Assembly (NCBI RefSeq): GCF_009428905.1
Contig: NZ_WHYR01000009.1
Span: 1-64,000, forward strand
Direction: 5' to 3'
Length of the DNA stretch: 64,000 nucleotides
Origin: Desulfofundulus thermobenzoicus
GTDB lineage: Bacteria; Bacillota; Desulfotomaculia; Desulfotomaculales; Desulfovirgulaceae
The position numbers and the translations under genes were made by a program. The notes beneath the pieces are model-generated. The model saw only the letters and a list, made by a program, of their open reading frames with translations, did not search any database and was not told the DNA's origin. Shown here in pieces: positions 36,858-46,490 of this stretch (within the stretch, counting starts at the first letter, position 1; each line of letters starts with the position of its first letter).

Positions 36858-38148
36858 ATTCTACCCGCAGGGAAGCTAAAATACCGTCAAATCCGGGAAA
36901 GGAAACATCCACGCATTCCGCGCCCTGAATTACTGTTTTGCCCCGGGCCGCCATGCCGGCCACCGTCATGGCCATGGCTATGCGGTGATCGCCGTGGCTT
37001 GCGCACCGGGCGCCGGTGAGGGGCCGGCCGCCCCGCACCTGGAGCCCGTCGGGCAGTTCCTGGATGTCCACGCCAAATTTTTTTAACTCTACAGCCACCG
37101 TGGCAATGCGGTTGCTTTCTTTTACTTTTAGTTCCGCCGCGTCCCGCACCACCAGTTCTCCTTCGGCCAGGGCGCCGGCCACGGCCAGAACGGGAATTTC
37201 GTCAATCAGGCGGGGAATGAGGGCACCGGTTACCGTCACGCCCCTGAGCCGGGAGTGGCGCACCCGTATGTCGGCCACCGGCTCGCCGCTCTGCTCGTGG
37301 ATGTTGAAAATTTCTATATCCGCACCCATTTCCTTAAGCACCTGGACAATGCCGTCCCGGGTAGGGTTGACCCCTACTTCCCGGATGGTGACGGCGGATC
37401 CGGGCACCACCGCCGCCGCCACCATGAGAAAGGCGGCGGAAGAGATGTCCCCGGGCACCGTCACCGGCCGGGCCTGCAGGGTCTGGCCGCCGGTGATGCG
37501 GGTGGTACATCCCGTCCGGTGGACGGCGGCTCCGAAATACTGCAGCATGCGCTCGGTGTGATCCCGGGAAAGGGCGGGCTCAGACACACTGGTCCGCCCG
37601 GCAGCCAGAAGGCCGGCCAGGAGAAGGGCCGACTTTACCTGGGCGCTGGCCACCGGGGAGGTATATTCCATGCCCTGCAGTGTTCCCCCCCGTACCGCCA
37701 GGGGGGCCAGGTTGCCCTCCTGCCGCCCCCGGATGTCCGCCCCCATCATGGACAGGGGGCCGGTGACCCTTTTCATGGGCCGGCGGCGTAAGGACGCATC
37801 CCCGGTGATGACACTGAAAAAAGGCAGACCGGCCAGGATGCCCAGGAGCAGGCGCATGGTGGTACCGGAGTTGCCGGCGTCCAGCACATCCTCCGGCTCC
37901 CGCAGGGCGCCGGCGCCCCGGCCGTGGACGGTGAGGCGCCCCTGATCATCGGGGCCGGTAAAGGACGCCCCCAGGGCGGACAGACAGCGCACCGTGGCCA
38001 GGCAATCGGCACCCATGAGGAAGTTTTCTATGCATGTGTCTCCTTCGGCCAGGGCGCCCAGCATCACCGCCCGGTGAGAGATGGATTTGTCTCCGGGCAC
38101 CCGCACTTCCCCTTTTAAGGCCCGGGGCGGAGTAATTTCCAGATCCAC
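36856..38148 (-). CDS. aroA: 3-phosphoshikimate 1-carboxyvinyltransferase (EPSP synthase)
   Basis: 430 residues with the standard blocks: VPGDKSISHRAVMLGALAEG near residue 17, LDAGNSGTTMRLLLGILAG, SSAAFLMVAAAVVPGS, EIPVLAVAGALAEGE, KVKESNRIATVAVELKKFG and HGDHRIAMAMTVAGM. It joins PEP to shikimate-3-phosphate. GTG start behind AAAGGAG. Last gene of aroF-tyrA-aroA. Confidence 0.97.
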   Translation of the reverse strand: MDLEITPPRALKGEVRVPGDKSISHRAVMLGALAEGDTCIENFLMGADCLATVRCLSALGASFTGPDDQGRLTVHGRGAGALREPEDVLDAGNSGTTMRLLLGILAGLPFFSVITGDASLRRRPMKRVTGPLSMMGADIRGRQEGNLAPLAVRGGTLQGMEYTSPVASAQVKSALLLAGLLAAGRTSVSEPALSRDHTERMLQYFGAAVHRTGCTTRITGGQTLQARPVTVPGDISSAAFLMVAAAVVPGSAVTIREVGVNPTRDGIVQVLKEMGADIEIFNIHEQSGEPVADIRVRHSRLRGVTVTGALIPRLIDEIPVLAVAGALAEGELVVRDAAELKVKESNRIATVAVELKKFGVDIQELPDGLQVRGGRPLTGARCASHGDHRIAMAMTVAGMAARGKTVIQGAECVDVSFPGFDGILASLRVE

Positions 38149-38226
38149 TGAGATACTCCTTTCGCTTCCACCGGGGCAGGGCGTTGTTCCTGCCTGCTCC
38201 GGGGTTTAGCGTCGTTAGCACCATAG

Positions 38227-39324
38227 CTACCTTTTTACCACCTGATACCCGGCTTGCCGCAGGATAACGGCAGCCTGTTCCTGTTCCTTTTCGGTGGCGA
38301 AGGCCAGGCGGATGGACCCCCCTTCGCCCTCGCGCACCCTTAAGATTTCTATGTCACATATATTAATGCCCTGGTCGCCCAGGCTCTTGGCCAGGCCGGC
38401 AATCATGCCCGGGCGGTCGGGGACGGCAGCCACTATTTCATGCATCACCGGCAGGTAGCCCCGGGTACCATCACGCATGGCCCGGCGAAAGGCCCGGGCG
38501 TCTTCCAGAAGCGCCCGGATGCCTTCGCCGTTACCGGCGGCGATCATGCCTTCCAGGCGGTTCAGCTGTTCCCGGAAAACCTTTATTGACTCCAGAACCG
38601 CACCCTGGTTGGAAAGGAAAATATCCCGCCACATCAGGGGGTTGCCGGCGGCTATGCGGGTGGTGTCCCGGAAGCCGCCGGCGGCCAGGGGAACAAAGGA
38701 TTCTCCCTCCGGCAGGTTCATCAAAGTATTTACCAGGGCGGCGGCCACCAGGTGGGGCAGGTGGCTGACGGCAGCCACCGCCCGGTCGTGTTCCTCCGGG
38801 GTCATTTTAACCGCCCGGGCGCCCAGGCCGGTGACCAGCCCTTCCACCCGTCCCACAACTTCTCCGGGGGTGTCCACCCGGGGGGTTAGAATGTAAAAAG
38901 CATTTTCGAACAGATAGGGGTCGGCTCCGGCCATGCCCGAGCATTCCGACCCGGCCATGGGGTGCCCCCCCACAAACCAGGTTCCCGGGGGCATGATTGA
39001 CACCGCCAGAGCACAGACACGGGCTTTGGTACTGCCCACGTCGGTGACCACCGTACCCGGGGAAAGATGGGGGCGCATTTCCTCCAGCACCGCCGGGGTC
39101 TGCCCCACCGGGGTGGCCACCACCACCAGTTCCGCCCCGTCCAGTACGGTTCGGTCCACCCGGGAGGCCGCCCGGTGCACGGCCCCGGCCTCCAGGGCCA
39201 GCCGTCGATTTTCCGGCTCCGGGTCCACCCCCACCACCCGGCGGGCCAGGCCGCGCCGGGTGGCGGCCAGGCCCAGGGAGCCGCCCATGAGTCCCACGCC
39301 GATGATGGTTATCTGTTCAAGCAC
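38227..39324 (-). CDS. tyrA: Prephenate dehydrogenase with C-terminal ACT domain
   Basis: 365 residues. Rossmann start [52 protein letters not shown], and [23 protein letters not shown] match TyrA. An ACT domain follows ([29 protein letters not shown]), a likely tyrosine-feedback site. It oxidatively decarboxylates prephenate towards tyrosine. GTG start overlaps the aroF stop by eight bases. Confidence 0.95.
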   Translation of the reverse strand: MLEQITIIGVGLMGGSLGLAATRRGLARRVVGVDPEPENRRLALEAGAVHRAASRVDRTVLDGAELVVVATPVGQTPAVLEEMRPHLSPGTVVTDVGSTKARVCALAVSIMPPGTWFVGGHPMAGSECSGMAGADPYLFENAFYILTPRVDTPGEVVGRVEGLVTGLGARAVKMTPEEHDRAVAAVSHLPHLVAAALVNTLMNLPEGESFVPLAAGGFRDTTRIAAGNPLMWRDIFLSNQGAVLESIKVFREQLNRLEGMIAAGNGEGIRALLEDARAFRRAMRDGTRGYLPVMHEIVAAVPDRPGMIAGLAKSLGDQGINICDIEILRVREGEGGSIRLAFATEKEQEQAAVILRQAGYQVVKR

Positions 39325-40351
39325 CGGCCGCTACCCCCGCCAGCCGGCGACCCACCACCGGGGCCGTTTGGCGCAAATCGGCCATCATGGCCGCAAAGTT
39401 TTCCGGCGTCAGGGATTGGGGACCGTCACAGAGGGCTTCGGCAGGGTTCGGGTGCACCTCCACCAGCAGGCCGTCGGCTCCGGCCGCCACGGCCGCCCGG
39501 GCCATGGCCGGCACAAAACGCCACTTGCCTATGGCGTGACTGGGGTCCACAATAACCGGCAGGTGACTGAAATATTTTACCACCGGAACGGCTGCCAGGT
39601 CCAGGGTGTTGCGGGTATAGGTTTCAAAGGTGCGGATCCCCCGCTCGCACAGGATCACCCGCTGATTGCCCCCGGACATGATGTACTCCGCCGCCATCAG
39701 CCACTCTTCAATGGTGGCCGAAAGGCCCCGTTTTAAAAGCACGGGTTTGTCCACCCGGGCCACTTCCCGCAGAAGAAAGAAGTTCTGCATGTTCCGGGCG
39801 CCAATCTGCAGTATGTCGGCGTATTCCGCCACCAGGGGCAGGGTGCGCACATCCATTACTTCCGTCACTATTTTCAGCCCGGTTTCTTCCCGGGCTTCAG
39901 CCAGGAGCTTCAGGCCCTCTTCCTCCAGTCCCTGGAAGGAATAGGGGGAAGTGCGGGGTTTAAAGGCCCCTCCCCTTAAAATGGTGGCCCCGGCTCCCTT
40001 CACCAGCCGGGCCGTTTCCAGCAGCTGTTCCCGGCTTTCCACGGCACAGGGGCCGGCCAGGATATGAATTTCTTCCCCGCCGATGGCCAGGTCCCCCACC
40101 ATGACCACACTGTCCTCCGGGTGAAAGGCCCGGCTGGCCAGTTTGTACGGCTGGAGGACGGGCATGACCTTTTCCACGCCGGCCATGGCCTCCAGGAATT
40201 CGTCCTGTAAACGGGTGCGGTCGCCAATGGCACCGATGATGGTCCGTTCCACCCCCCGGGAGAGGTGCACCTGAAAACCATTCTTGTCCAGACGGGCCAC
40301 CACCGCATTTATCTGTTCTTCCGTAGCGTCCTGCTGCATGACCACAATCAT
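39317..40351 (-). CDS. aroF: 3-deoxy-7-phosphoheptulonate synthase with N-terminal regulatory domain
   Basis: 344 residues. About 1-70 ([20 protein letters not shown]...) is the ferredoxin-like regulatory domain seen in the Thermotoga-type enzyme, where it mediates Tyr/Phe inhibition. The KDPG-aldolase-like catalytic barrel follows: [87 protein letters not shown]. It makes DAHP from PEP and erythrose-4-phosphate, the first step to aromatics. ATG start has GGGAGG upstream. A second paralogue lies at 41.5 kb. Confidence 0.96.
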   Translation of the reverse strand: MIVVMQQDATEEQINAVVARLDKNGFQVHLSRGVERTIIGAIGDRTRLQDEFLEAMAGVEKVMPVLQPYKLASRAFHPEDSVVMVGDLAIGGEEIHILAGPCAVESREQLLETARLVKGAGATILRGGAFKPRTSPYSFQGLEEEGLKLLAEAREETGLKIVTEVMDVRTLPLVAEYADILQIGARNMQNFFLLREVARVDKPVLLKRGLSATIEEWLMAAEYIMSGGNQRVILCERGIRTFETYTRNTLDLAAVPVVKYFSHLPVIVDPSHAIGKWRFVPAMARAAVAAGADGLLVEVHPNPAEALCDGPQSLTPENFAAMMADLRQTAPVVGRRLAGVAAGA

Positions 40352-40400
40352 TATTTTACCTCCCATCCTGCCGTGCTGCTATTATTTTACCCGCAAAACC

Positions 40401-40431
40401 AAACAGGGCACCTGTTTTGCCGGAGGTGCCC
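40401..40431 (-). promoter_or_regulatory. Competing hairpins in the aroF leader, possible attenuator
   Basis: In the transcript, GGGCACCT (fwd arm 40424-40431) pairs with AGGTGCCC (40406-40413), followed by TGTTTGGTTTTG. An alternative hairpin pairs AAACAGG with CCTGTTT (40401-40417) and cannot form at the same time. This resembles an attenuator, but the T tract is interrupted. Confidence 0.4.
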
Positions 40432-40501
40432 GCAGGGTCAATAAAACAAGACCTATCCCTCCCCCCTGCCGTACTACCATTCTGCATCATACTACATTTC
40501 T

Positions 40502-40530
40502 ATCTTAACACATGCCCGGTACGGGGGCAA
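40502..40530 (-). promoter_or_regulatory. Sigma-A type promoter for aroF-tyrA-aroA
   Basis: TTGCCC (40525-40530), 17-bp spacer, TAAGAT (40502-40507), reading right to left. It gives a leader of about 145 bases. Confidence 0.6.
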
Positions 40531-40565
40531 CCCGTTTTTTCCCGACTGAAAAGCAGGTAAATGTT

Positions 40566-40582
40566 TGGTAAAATGTTTACCA
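40566..40582. promoter_or_regulatory. Possible operator upstream of the aroF promoter
   Basis: TGGTAAA-ATG-TTTACCA, a perfect 7-bp inverted repeat about 36 bp upstream of the -35 box; a partial extra half site lies beside it. Confidence 0.4.
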
Positions 40583-40590
40583 TAAAATTA

Positions 40591-40612
40591 AGCACCCCTT
40601 TAGCGGGGTATC
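40591..40612 (-). terminator. Weak terminator after the metal hydrolase gene
   Basis: ACCCC/GGGGT stem with GCTTAATTTT after it, right to left, about 90 bp beyond the stop at 40699. Confidence 0.4.
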
Positions 40613-40698
40613 TTTGATGAAAAAGCTTGGTCCCAATGTAAGTTGGGTGCCACCGGTTACTCAAAAAGTCCTCAACCAGTGTCATTTATGTCTACCGG

Positions 40699-41337
40699 TT
40701 ATTTTTTAAACAGGGTGAGCCTGACCACCCGCATTTGCACAGGGAGATTACCTGCCTCCACGATCAGCACTTCCCGTTCTTCGTGCTCCGGAAAGTACCG
40801 CAGGAAATGATCCACTGGAGCTATGGGCAGGTCCAGACTGGCTGTTTTATAATGCATGGGCAGCACATACGCCGGCGCCAGCTGTTCGACCACTGCCGCG
40901 GCTTCGGCGGCGTCAATGGTGTAATAGCCGCCCACCGGGATCATCAGGATATCAATTTCCCCCAGGGCTTTCACCCGGTCATCTTCCAGCCGGTGGCCCA
41001 GGTCGCCCACGTGGCACAACCGCAGGCCTTCCGTTTCGATGACGAATATGATATTCTCGCCCCGCTGGCTGCCCCGGCTCTGATCGTGATAGGAAGGGTG
41101 TCCGGTGATTTTGATGTCGCCAAATACATGCTCTCCCGTCTCCTGCACCACCGCCGGACTGCCGGGCACCACCTGCACCGCATTATGGTCGAAATGCTGG
41201 TGGCTGACTGTGACTATGTCCGCCGGTACTGCCGGCGGCGGGTAGCCCACCCGCTGGTCAAAGGGGTCCGTGATGATCCTTTTCCCGCTGCCGGTGGTCA
41301 CCAGGAAACAGGCATGTCCCAACCAGTGGATTTGCAT
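40699..41337 (-). CDS. Metallo-beta-lactamase-fold hydrolase (UPF0173/UlaG-like)
   Basis: 212 residues. Opens MQIHWLGHACFLV; metal motif VSHQHFDHNA (HxHxDH), then GHPSYHDQ, CHVGDLGHRL, PVGGYYTIDAAEA and LPMHYKT. This compact subfamily of metal-dependent hydrolases has no fixed substrate. It separates the trp operon from aroF-tyrA-aroA and has no evident aromatic role. Confidence 0.87.
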   Translation of the reverse strand: MQIHWLGHACFLVTTGSGKRIITDPFDQRVGYPPPAVPADIVTVSHQHFDHNAVQVVPGSPAVVQETGEHVFGDIKITGHPSYHDQSRGSQRGENIIFVIETEGLRLCHVGDLGHRLEDDRVKALGEIDILMIPVGGYYTIDAAEAAAVVEQLAPAYVLPMHYKTASLDLPIAPVDHFLRYFPEHEEREVLIVEAGNLPVQMRVVRLTLFKK

Positions 41338-41473
41338 GCTAAATTAAAAACCCCCTTTAAAATAGTCGCTGGCGTAAATGTTCAGTGAACCTGCCCGGGT
41401 GCCGCATTGTCCACGCTCACTCCAGTGCTTCGCGCTGACAAAAGATTCTAACGCCAAAGCTAATAATTCCCGC

Positions 41474-41526
41474 GGCAGCGGCATCAAAAAAAGTGGCCTG
41501 ACCCGAAATAAATCGATGCCGCTGCC
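41474..41526. repeat. 12-bp perfect inverted repeat with 29-nt loop after the trp operon
   Basis: GGCAGCGGCATC (41474-41485) and GATGCCGCTGCC (41515-41526). Located just downstream of the second aroF gene, so it may end or stabilise the trp transcript; a T run lies in the loop rather than after the stem. Confidence 0.55.
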
Positions 41527-41543
41527 ATATTGATGATTTTATT

Positions 41544-42419
41544 TTATACCACCCGGTGCCGGTTAACAATATCTCTCCCGGATTTTTCGTAAGCGGGGTT
41601 CACCATTTGCCGGCCAAGGGCTCCCGCCAGGGAACGCAGTTCGGCCAGCAGTCTCTCCAGCTGGGCGGGTAAAAGGGACTGGGGGCCGTCGGAAAGGGCT
41701 TCTTCCGGCCGGGGGTGCACTTCCAGCATCAGGCCGTCGGCGCCGGCCGCCACGGCGGCCCGGGCCACCGGGGCCACCAGGGAGCGGCGGCCGGTGCCGT
41801 GGCTGGGGTCGGCAATCACCGGCAGGTGGGACAGTTCCTTCACCGCCGGGATGGCATTTATGTCCAGGGTGTTGCGGGTGTATGTTTCAAAGGTGCGGAT
41901 GCCCCGCTCGCACAGCATGACCCGGCTGTTGCCTTCGGACAGGATGTATTCGGCGGCCAGAAGCCACTCCTCAATGGTGGCGGAAAGCCCCCTTTTGAGC
42001 AGCACCGGCTTGCTCACCCGCCCCACTTCCCGGAGCAGGACGAAATTTTGCATATTCCGGCTGCCGATCTGGATGATGTCGCTGTAACGGCAGACCAGTT
42101 CCAGGCAGCGCACATCGGTGACTTCGGTGATTACCGGCAGGCCGGTGGCTTCCCGGGCCCGGGCCAGGATGCGCAGGCCTTCTTCGCCCAGGCCCTGGAA
42201 GGAGTAGGGGGAGGTGCGGGGCTTGAAGGCACCGCCCCTCAAGATGTGTACCCCCATTTCCTTGAGGGCCAGGGCCAGTGTGATCATCAGGTCTTCATTT
42301 TCCACGGCGCAGGGGCCGGCAATGATGACCACCTGTTCGCTGCCCACCCGGCAGGTGGGCAGCTCAATAACGGTATTTTGCGGCTGGTGTTTCCGGCCAG
42401 CCAGCTGACAGGCAGGCAA
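41544..42419 (-). CDS. aroF: Second 3-deoxy-7-phosphoheptulonate synthase, lacking the regulatory domain
   Basis: 291 residues from a TTG at 42419, nine bases after AGGAGG. Only the catalytic barrel is present: [93 protein letters not shown]. The N-terminal ferredoxin-like domain of the 39.3-kb paralogue is missing, so this copy should escape that kind of feedback. It closes the trp gene run, giving DAHP supply tied to trp regulation. The longer upstream frame is built from a short tandem repeat and is not credible. Confidence 0.92.
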   Translation of the reverse strand: MPACQLAGRKHQPQNTVIELPTCRVGSEQVVIIAGPCAVENEDLMITLALALKEMGVHILRGGAFKPRTSPYSFQGLGEEGLRILARAREATGLPVITEVTDVRCLELVCRYSDIIQIGSRNMQNFVLLREVGRVSKPVLLKRGLSATIEEWLLAAEYILSEGNSRVMLCERGIRTFETYTRNTLDINAIPAVKELSHLPVIADPSHGTGRRSLVAPVARAAVAAGADGLMLEVHPRPEEALSDGPQSLLPAQLERLLAELRSLAGALGRQMVNPAYEKSGRDIVNRHRVV

Positions 42420-42439
42420 GGGACCATACCTCCTAAAAC

Positions 42440-42467
42440 AGAAGTCGGAAGTCAGAAGTCGGAAGTC
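42440..42467. repeat. Short tandem repeat, two 14-bp units
   Basis: AGAAGTCGGAAGTC twice in tandem, then GG, just upstream of the second aroF ribosome site. It falls between trpA and aroF. Confidence 0.7.
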
Positions 42468-42605
42468 GGTATTGTTGGAATTCACCGGGGTGAATTCCAG
42501 AACGGACTTGCTTTATCCTTATGCTTTTATGATCAACACCGGTTTTAATGAAAGCTTGCAATCGGAATAAACCTCAATTCCCACCCCGGGTTGGTTAACA
42601 GAGGT

Positions 42606-43418
42606 TCAGGCTTTAACCATGCCGTCAATGGCCTTGCGGATCTCCCCTACCAGCGCTGCCACTGCCGGGGCGGGGTCGCTGCCCTTTGCCCGGGCCACCA
42701 GGTTGACGATGGCGCTGCCCACCACCAGGGCGTCACAGTGAGGGGCCACCCGGGCGGCGCTTTCCGGCCCGGAGATGCCGAAGCCGATGGCCGCCGGCAG
42801 GGAAATGTACTGCCGCACGCGATGCATAAATTTCGCCAGGTCGGTGTGGATCTCCTGCCGGGCACCGGTGACCCCGGTCACCGAGACGCAGTAGACAAAT
42901 CCCCGGGCCAGGGGAGCCATGGCGGCCAGGCGGGCGGCGGTGCTGGTTGGGGCCGCCAGGGGGATAAGAGCCAGCCCGTATTGATCAGTATGCCCCAGGA
43001 GTTCCCCGCTTTCTTCAATGGGCAGGTCGGGTACAATCAGGCCGTCCACGCCGGCTGAAGCGGCGTCCCGGGCAAAATCTGCCAGGCCGTATTGAAAGAC
43101 GGGGTTGTAGTAGGTCATCAGGATCAATGGGGCGGTGACGCGCTGCCGGACGGCGGCGCACATGCGGATGATCTCCCTCACCCGCACCCCTTTAGCCAGA
43201 GCCCGGGCCGAGGCCTGCTGGATGACCGGGCCGTCGGCCACGGGGTCGGAAAAGGGTATGCCTATTTCTACCATGTCCGCTCCGGCGGAGACCATGGTTT
43301 CCACCAGGCGGGCGGTGGCCGCCAGGTCCGGGTCACCGGCGGTTATATAGGTGATCAGGCCCTTTTTCCCCCGGCGGGCCAGGCCGGCAAGGCATAGGGT
43401 TATACGGTTCTCGCTCAT
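42606..43418 (-). CDS. trpA: Tryptophan synthase alpha subunit
   Basis: 270 residues. [42 protein letters not shown] (catalytic Glu and Asp59-type), [41 protein letters not shown] and [10 protein letters not shown]. It cleaves indole-3-glycerol phosphate and channels indole to TrpB. Start overlaps the trpB stop by four bases. Confidence 0.97.
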   Translation of the reverse strand: MSENRITLCLAGLARRGKKGLITYITAGDPDLAATARLVETMVSAGADMVEIGIPFSDPVADGPVIQQASARALAKGVRVREIIRMCAAVRQRVTAPLILMTYYNPVFQYGLADFARDAASAGVDGLIVPDLPIEESGELLGHTDQYGLALIPLAAPTSTAARLAAMAPLARGFVYCVSVTGVTGARQEIHTDLAKFMHRVRQYISLPAAIGFGISGPESAARVAPHCDALVVGSAIVNLVARAKGSDPAPAVAALVGEIRKAIDGMVKA

Positions 43419-44611
43419 GGCTGTTTCCCCCCATCCAGTATGCCGGCCACGGTTTCCACGTCCTTGTCCCCCCGGCCGGAGAGGTTGACCACCATGATGG
43501 ATTCCCGGGGCATTTCCGGGGCCAATTTTACCGCCCGGGCCAGGGCGTGGGCGCTTTCCAGGGCTGGAATGATTCCTTCGGTGCGGCTTAAAAGCTGGAA
43601 GGCCTCCAGCGCCTCCCCGTCGGTGACGGTGGTGTACTCCACTCGGCCGGTTACTTTTAAGTAGCTGTGTTCCGGCCCCACCCCGGGGTAATCCAGCCCG
43701 GCGGAAATGGAGTGGGCCAGGTTGATCTGGCCGTCCTCATCCTGCAGCACGTAGCTCATGGAACCGTGCAGCACCCCGGGGCGGCCCCTGGTGAGGGTGG
43801 CGGCGTGTTTGCCGGTTTCCAGGCCGCGTCCGGCCGCCTCCACACCAATCAGTTTTACCCCTTCGTCCTCCAGGAAGGGGTGGAAAATGCCCATGGCGTT
43901 GCTTCCCCCGCCCACGCAGGCCAAAATCACATCGGGCAGCCGCCCTGTCGCCTCCAGGATCTGCCGGCGGGTTTCCACGCCGATGATGCGCTGGAAATCC
44001 CGCACCATCACCGGATAGGGGTGGGGGCCGGCCACGGAACCCACCAGGTAGTAGGTGGTTTCCACGTTGGTCACCCAGTCCCGCATGGCCTCGTTCATGG
44101 CGTCCTTGAGGGTACGGCTGCCGGCGGTCACCGGGACCACCGCGGCCCCCAGCAGGCGCATGCGGAAGACGTTCAAAGCCTGGCGGGCCATATCTTCCTC
44201 CCCCATGTACACGGCGCACTCCAGGCCGAAAAGGGCGGCGGCGGTGGCGGTGGCCACCCCGTGCTGCCCGGCCCCGGTTTCGGCGATCACCCGTTTTTTG
44301 CCCATGCGCCGGGCCAGGAGGATCTGGCCGATGGTGTTGTTTATTTTATGGGCGCCCGTATGGTTCAGATCCTCCCTCTTGAGGTAGATCCTGGCTCCCC
44401 CGCAGTGGTCGCTCAAGCGGCGGGCAAAATATAAGGGGGAGGGGCGCCCCACATACTGCCGCAGGTAGTATTCCAGTTCCTTTTGAAAGGCGGGGTCTTG
44501 ACTCGCCTGCCGGTAGGCCGCCGTCAGTTCCTCCAGGGCCGGCATCAATGTTTCCGGCACGTAGCGGCCGCCAAAGGGCCCAAAATAACCCCTTTCGTCG
44601 GGTAAAGACAT
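43415..44611 (-). CDS. trpB: Tryptophan synthase beta subunit
   Basis: 398 residues from ATG 44611 (GGAGG upstream). [39 protein letters not shown] with the PLP Lys, [34 protein letters not shown] and [14 protein letters not shown]. It condenses indole with serine to tryptophan using PLP. Followed by trpA with a four-base overlap. Confidence 0.98.
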   Translation of the reverse strand: MSLPDERGYFGPFGGRYVPETLMPALEELTAAYRQASQDPAFQKELEYYLRQYVGRPSPLYFARRLSDHCGGARIYLKREDLNHTGAHKINNTIGQILLARRMGKKRVIAETGAGQHGVATATAAALFGLECAVYMGEEDMARQALNVFRMRLLGAAVVPVTAGSRTLKDAMNEAMRDWVTNVETTYYLVGSVAGPHPYPVMVRDFQRIIGVETRRQILEATGRLPDVILACVGGGSNAMGIFHPFLEDEGVKLIGVEAAGRGLETGKHAATLTRGRPGVLHGSMSYVLQDEDGQINLAHSISAGLDYPGVGPEHSYLKVTGRVEYTTVTDGEALEAFQLLSRTEGIIPALESAHALARAVKLAPEMPRESIMVVNLSGRGDKDVETVAGILDGGKQP

Positions 44612-44756
44612 AAATGTTTCCTCCATGAGTAAATTTTCAGTGCAACCCACCCCAGCGCCGCATTCTCACGCGCCGGCGGCACCACGGCGGGCAATGCGAC
44701 CGGGCCAGCGGCGCCGCAAATGCGGCATGATCCTCGAATGGTGGATGGTTGCCGGT

Positions 44757-45389
44757 TCAGTCGCTTGCCGCTGGTTTACAACCCCTGGCCGCGGCAATGA
44801 AGCGGCGGATTTTGTCGGGATCCTTGATCCCAGGCCGGCCGTCCCTTTCCACACCGCTGCTCACATCCACCCCGTAGGGGCGCACGGTGGACACGGCCCG
44901 GCCCACATTCTCCGGGTTGAGGCCGCCGGCCAGGATCAGAGGGCGGGGCAGGTTTAAACCGGCCACCAGCTGCCAGTTGAAGGTGCGGCCGGTACCCCCG
45001 GCCTTTCCCGGTACGGCGGTGTCCACCAGAAAGGCATCCGCCGGATAACCGGCAAAGTCCGGCAGGCCCCCGCCGTCCTCAATCCGGAAAGCTTTGATGA
45101 CCCGGCAGGGCAGCAACCGGCAGTATTCCGGCGGTTCCTGGCCGTGCAGCTGGACCGCATCCAGGCTGCAAAAGTGCACCATTTCCCGTATGGTTTCCAG
45201 GGGTGCATCCACAAAGACACCCACCCGGGTAACGAAAGGGGGTAGTGCCCGGCTGATCCGGCGGGCCGTTTCCGGTGCAATATATCGGGGGCTGCCGGCA
45301 AAGACGAAACCCAGGGCGTCGGCGCCGGCTTCCGCCGCCAGCAGGGCGGTTTCCAGGTCTGTTATGCCGCAGATTTTTACCCTGATCAT
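44757..45389 (-). CDS. trpF: Phosphoribosylanthranilate isomerase
   Basis: 210 residues from ATG 45389 (GGAGG upstream). RVKICGITDLETALLAAEAGADALGFVF at the start, catalytic Cys in KICG, VGVFVDAPLETI, VQLHGQEPPEYC, FLVDTAVPGKAGGTGRTFNW and LAGGLNPENV. It isomerises PRA to CdRP. A 145-bp gap separates it from trpB. Confidence 0.96.
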   Translation of the reverse strand: MIRVKICGITDLETALLAAEAGADALGFVFAGSPRYIAPETARRISRALPPFVTRVGVFVDAPLETIREMVHFCSLDAVQLHGQEPPEYCRLLPCRVIKAFRIEDGGGLPDFAGYPADAFLVDTAVPGKAGGTGRTFNWQLVAGLNLPRPLILAGGLNPENVGRAVSTVRPYGVDVSSGVERDGRPGIKDPDKIRRFIAAARGCKPAASD

Positions 45390-45496
45390 ACGAACAAACC
45401 TCCTGATGATCCCTGCCTGGACTGCAGGAGCAAAATAACCCTGTTCCTTTATCAGGATACCCGGTGCAGGTGCTTCCCCCGTTCCCGTTCTGGTGT

Positions 45497-45502
45497 TATA
45501 AT
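45497..45502 (+). promoter_or_regulatory. Possible forward -10 element
   Basis: A perfect TATAAT on the forward strand about 29 bp before a small membrane-protein frame; no good -35 was found. Confidence 0.35.
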
Positions 45503-45530
45503 GGGACAAACGGTGAAAGGTGGCGGGAGA

Positions 45531-45686
45531 ATGCTCAGCTGCAGGGTGCGTAACGCCTTCATCATCCTGGGACCCCTTTTTATCATCGCTGCGTTTACCA
45601 ATCTCTTCGGATCGATCTTAAGCCTGATTTTAATGGCCTTTGGTGTTTCCATGGTCATGATGCTCATTTTCCGGGGGCGCCACTGA
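45531..45686 (+). CDS. Candidate small two-helix membrane protein, antisense to trpC end
   Basis: 51 codons: MLSCRVRNAFIILGPLFIIA, then AFTNLFGSILSLILMAFGV and SMVMMLIFRGRH, two hydrophobic segments and basic ends. It lies in the gap between trpC and trpF on the opposite strand and overlaps the last 57 bases of trpC. A GGCGGGAGA precedes the ATG closely; an alternative ATG lies at 45501. No family recognised. Confidence 0.45.
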   Translation: MLSCRVRNAFIILGPLFIIAAFTNLFGSILSLILMAFGVSMVMMLIFRGRH

Positions 45687-46490
45687 AGGGACTAGTTCCG
45701 GCCGGCCGTTGGCCGTGCCCAGCAGTTCCTTAACCTTTTCCCCGGGGTCGGACGCCCGGACCAGGGCTTCCCCCACCAGGACCGCATCCACCCCGCAGGC
45801 CGCCAGGGCCAGCATATCCCGGCGGGTGTGGATGCCGCTTTCACTGACCACCAGCACCCGGGGGTCGGTTATTTTTTCCCGCAGGCGGCAGGTGGTGGAC
45901 AGGTCGGTTTGAAAGGTGCGCAGATCCCGGTTATTGATCCCGACGACAGTGGCCCCGGCGTCCAGGGCGCGTTTTAACTCCTCCGCCGTATGAACTTCTA
46001 CCAGGGCGCTTAAACCCAGCTCCGCCGCCAGCTGTTGAAAACCGGCCAGCCGCCCGTCGTCCAGAACGGCGGCAATGAGCAAAACGGCATCGGCTCCCAG
46101 GTAGCGGGCTTCGTAAATCTGGTAGGGATCAATGATGAAATCCTTGCGCAACAGGGGCAGCGGGCTTTCCCGACGTACCAGGGGTAAAAAGGCCCGGTGA
46201 CCCCGGAAGAAACGGTTGTCGGTAAGTATGGAAATGGCCGCCGCCCCGGCCCGCATATAGGTGCGGGCCAGTTCCACCGGCCGCAGGCCCTTACGGATCC
46301 AGCCTTTGGACGGTGAGGCCCGCTTGATCTCGGCCATGAGGGCCACCTCCCCGGGCCGGCGCAGGCTCCGGTCCAGCGACCGGACGGGGGGCAGGGCGGG
46401 CCACCGATCAAGCATCCGGGCCAGGGGATAAAGCTCCTTTCTTCTCCGCACTTCCTCTTTTTTATGGGCCACGATCCGGTCCAGAATCAA
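45630..46490 (-). CDS. trpC: Indole-3-glycerol phosphate synthase
   Basis: 286 residues. MILDRIVAHKKEEVRRRKE, ALMAEIKRASPSKGWIRKGL (KRSPS motif), AAAISILTDNRFFRG, LLRKDFIIDPYQIYEARYLGADAVLLIA, GINNRDLRTFQTD and LVSESGIHTRRD-type blocks. It closes the indole ring from CdRP. Overlaps trpD by four bases. The last 20 residues are a His/Asn-rich tail. Confidence 0.96.
   Translation of the reverse strand: MILDRIVAHKKEEVRRRKELYPLARMLDRWPALPPVRSLDRSLRRPGEVALMAEIKRASPSKGWIRKGLRPVELARTYMRAGAAAISILTDNRFFRGHRAFLPLVRRESPLPLLRKDFIIDPYQIYEARYLGADAVLLIAAVLDDGRLAGFQQLAAELGLSALVEVHTAEELKRALDAGATVVGINNRDLRTFQTDLSTTCRLREKITDPRVLVVSESGIHTRRDMLALAACGVDAVLVGEALVRASDPGEKVKELLGTANGRPELVPSVAPPENEHHDHGNTKGH

Larger units (their letters stand above)
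40352..40698. other. Long aroF leader and promoter region
   Basis: 347 bp without a gene, containing a promoter, a possible operator, a terminator for the upstream hydrolase and a pair of competing hairpins in the leader (each listed). Confidence 0.6.

Noticed and set aside
40640-40680. GGTGGCACC sequence resembling a T-box core upstream of aroF
   Set aside because: No stem I or specifier loop can fit, because the upstream sequence is the end of the metal hydrolase gene, and the flanking core bases differ.
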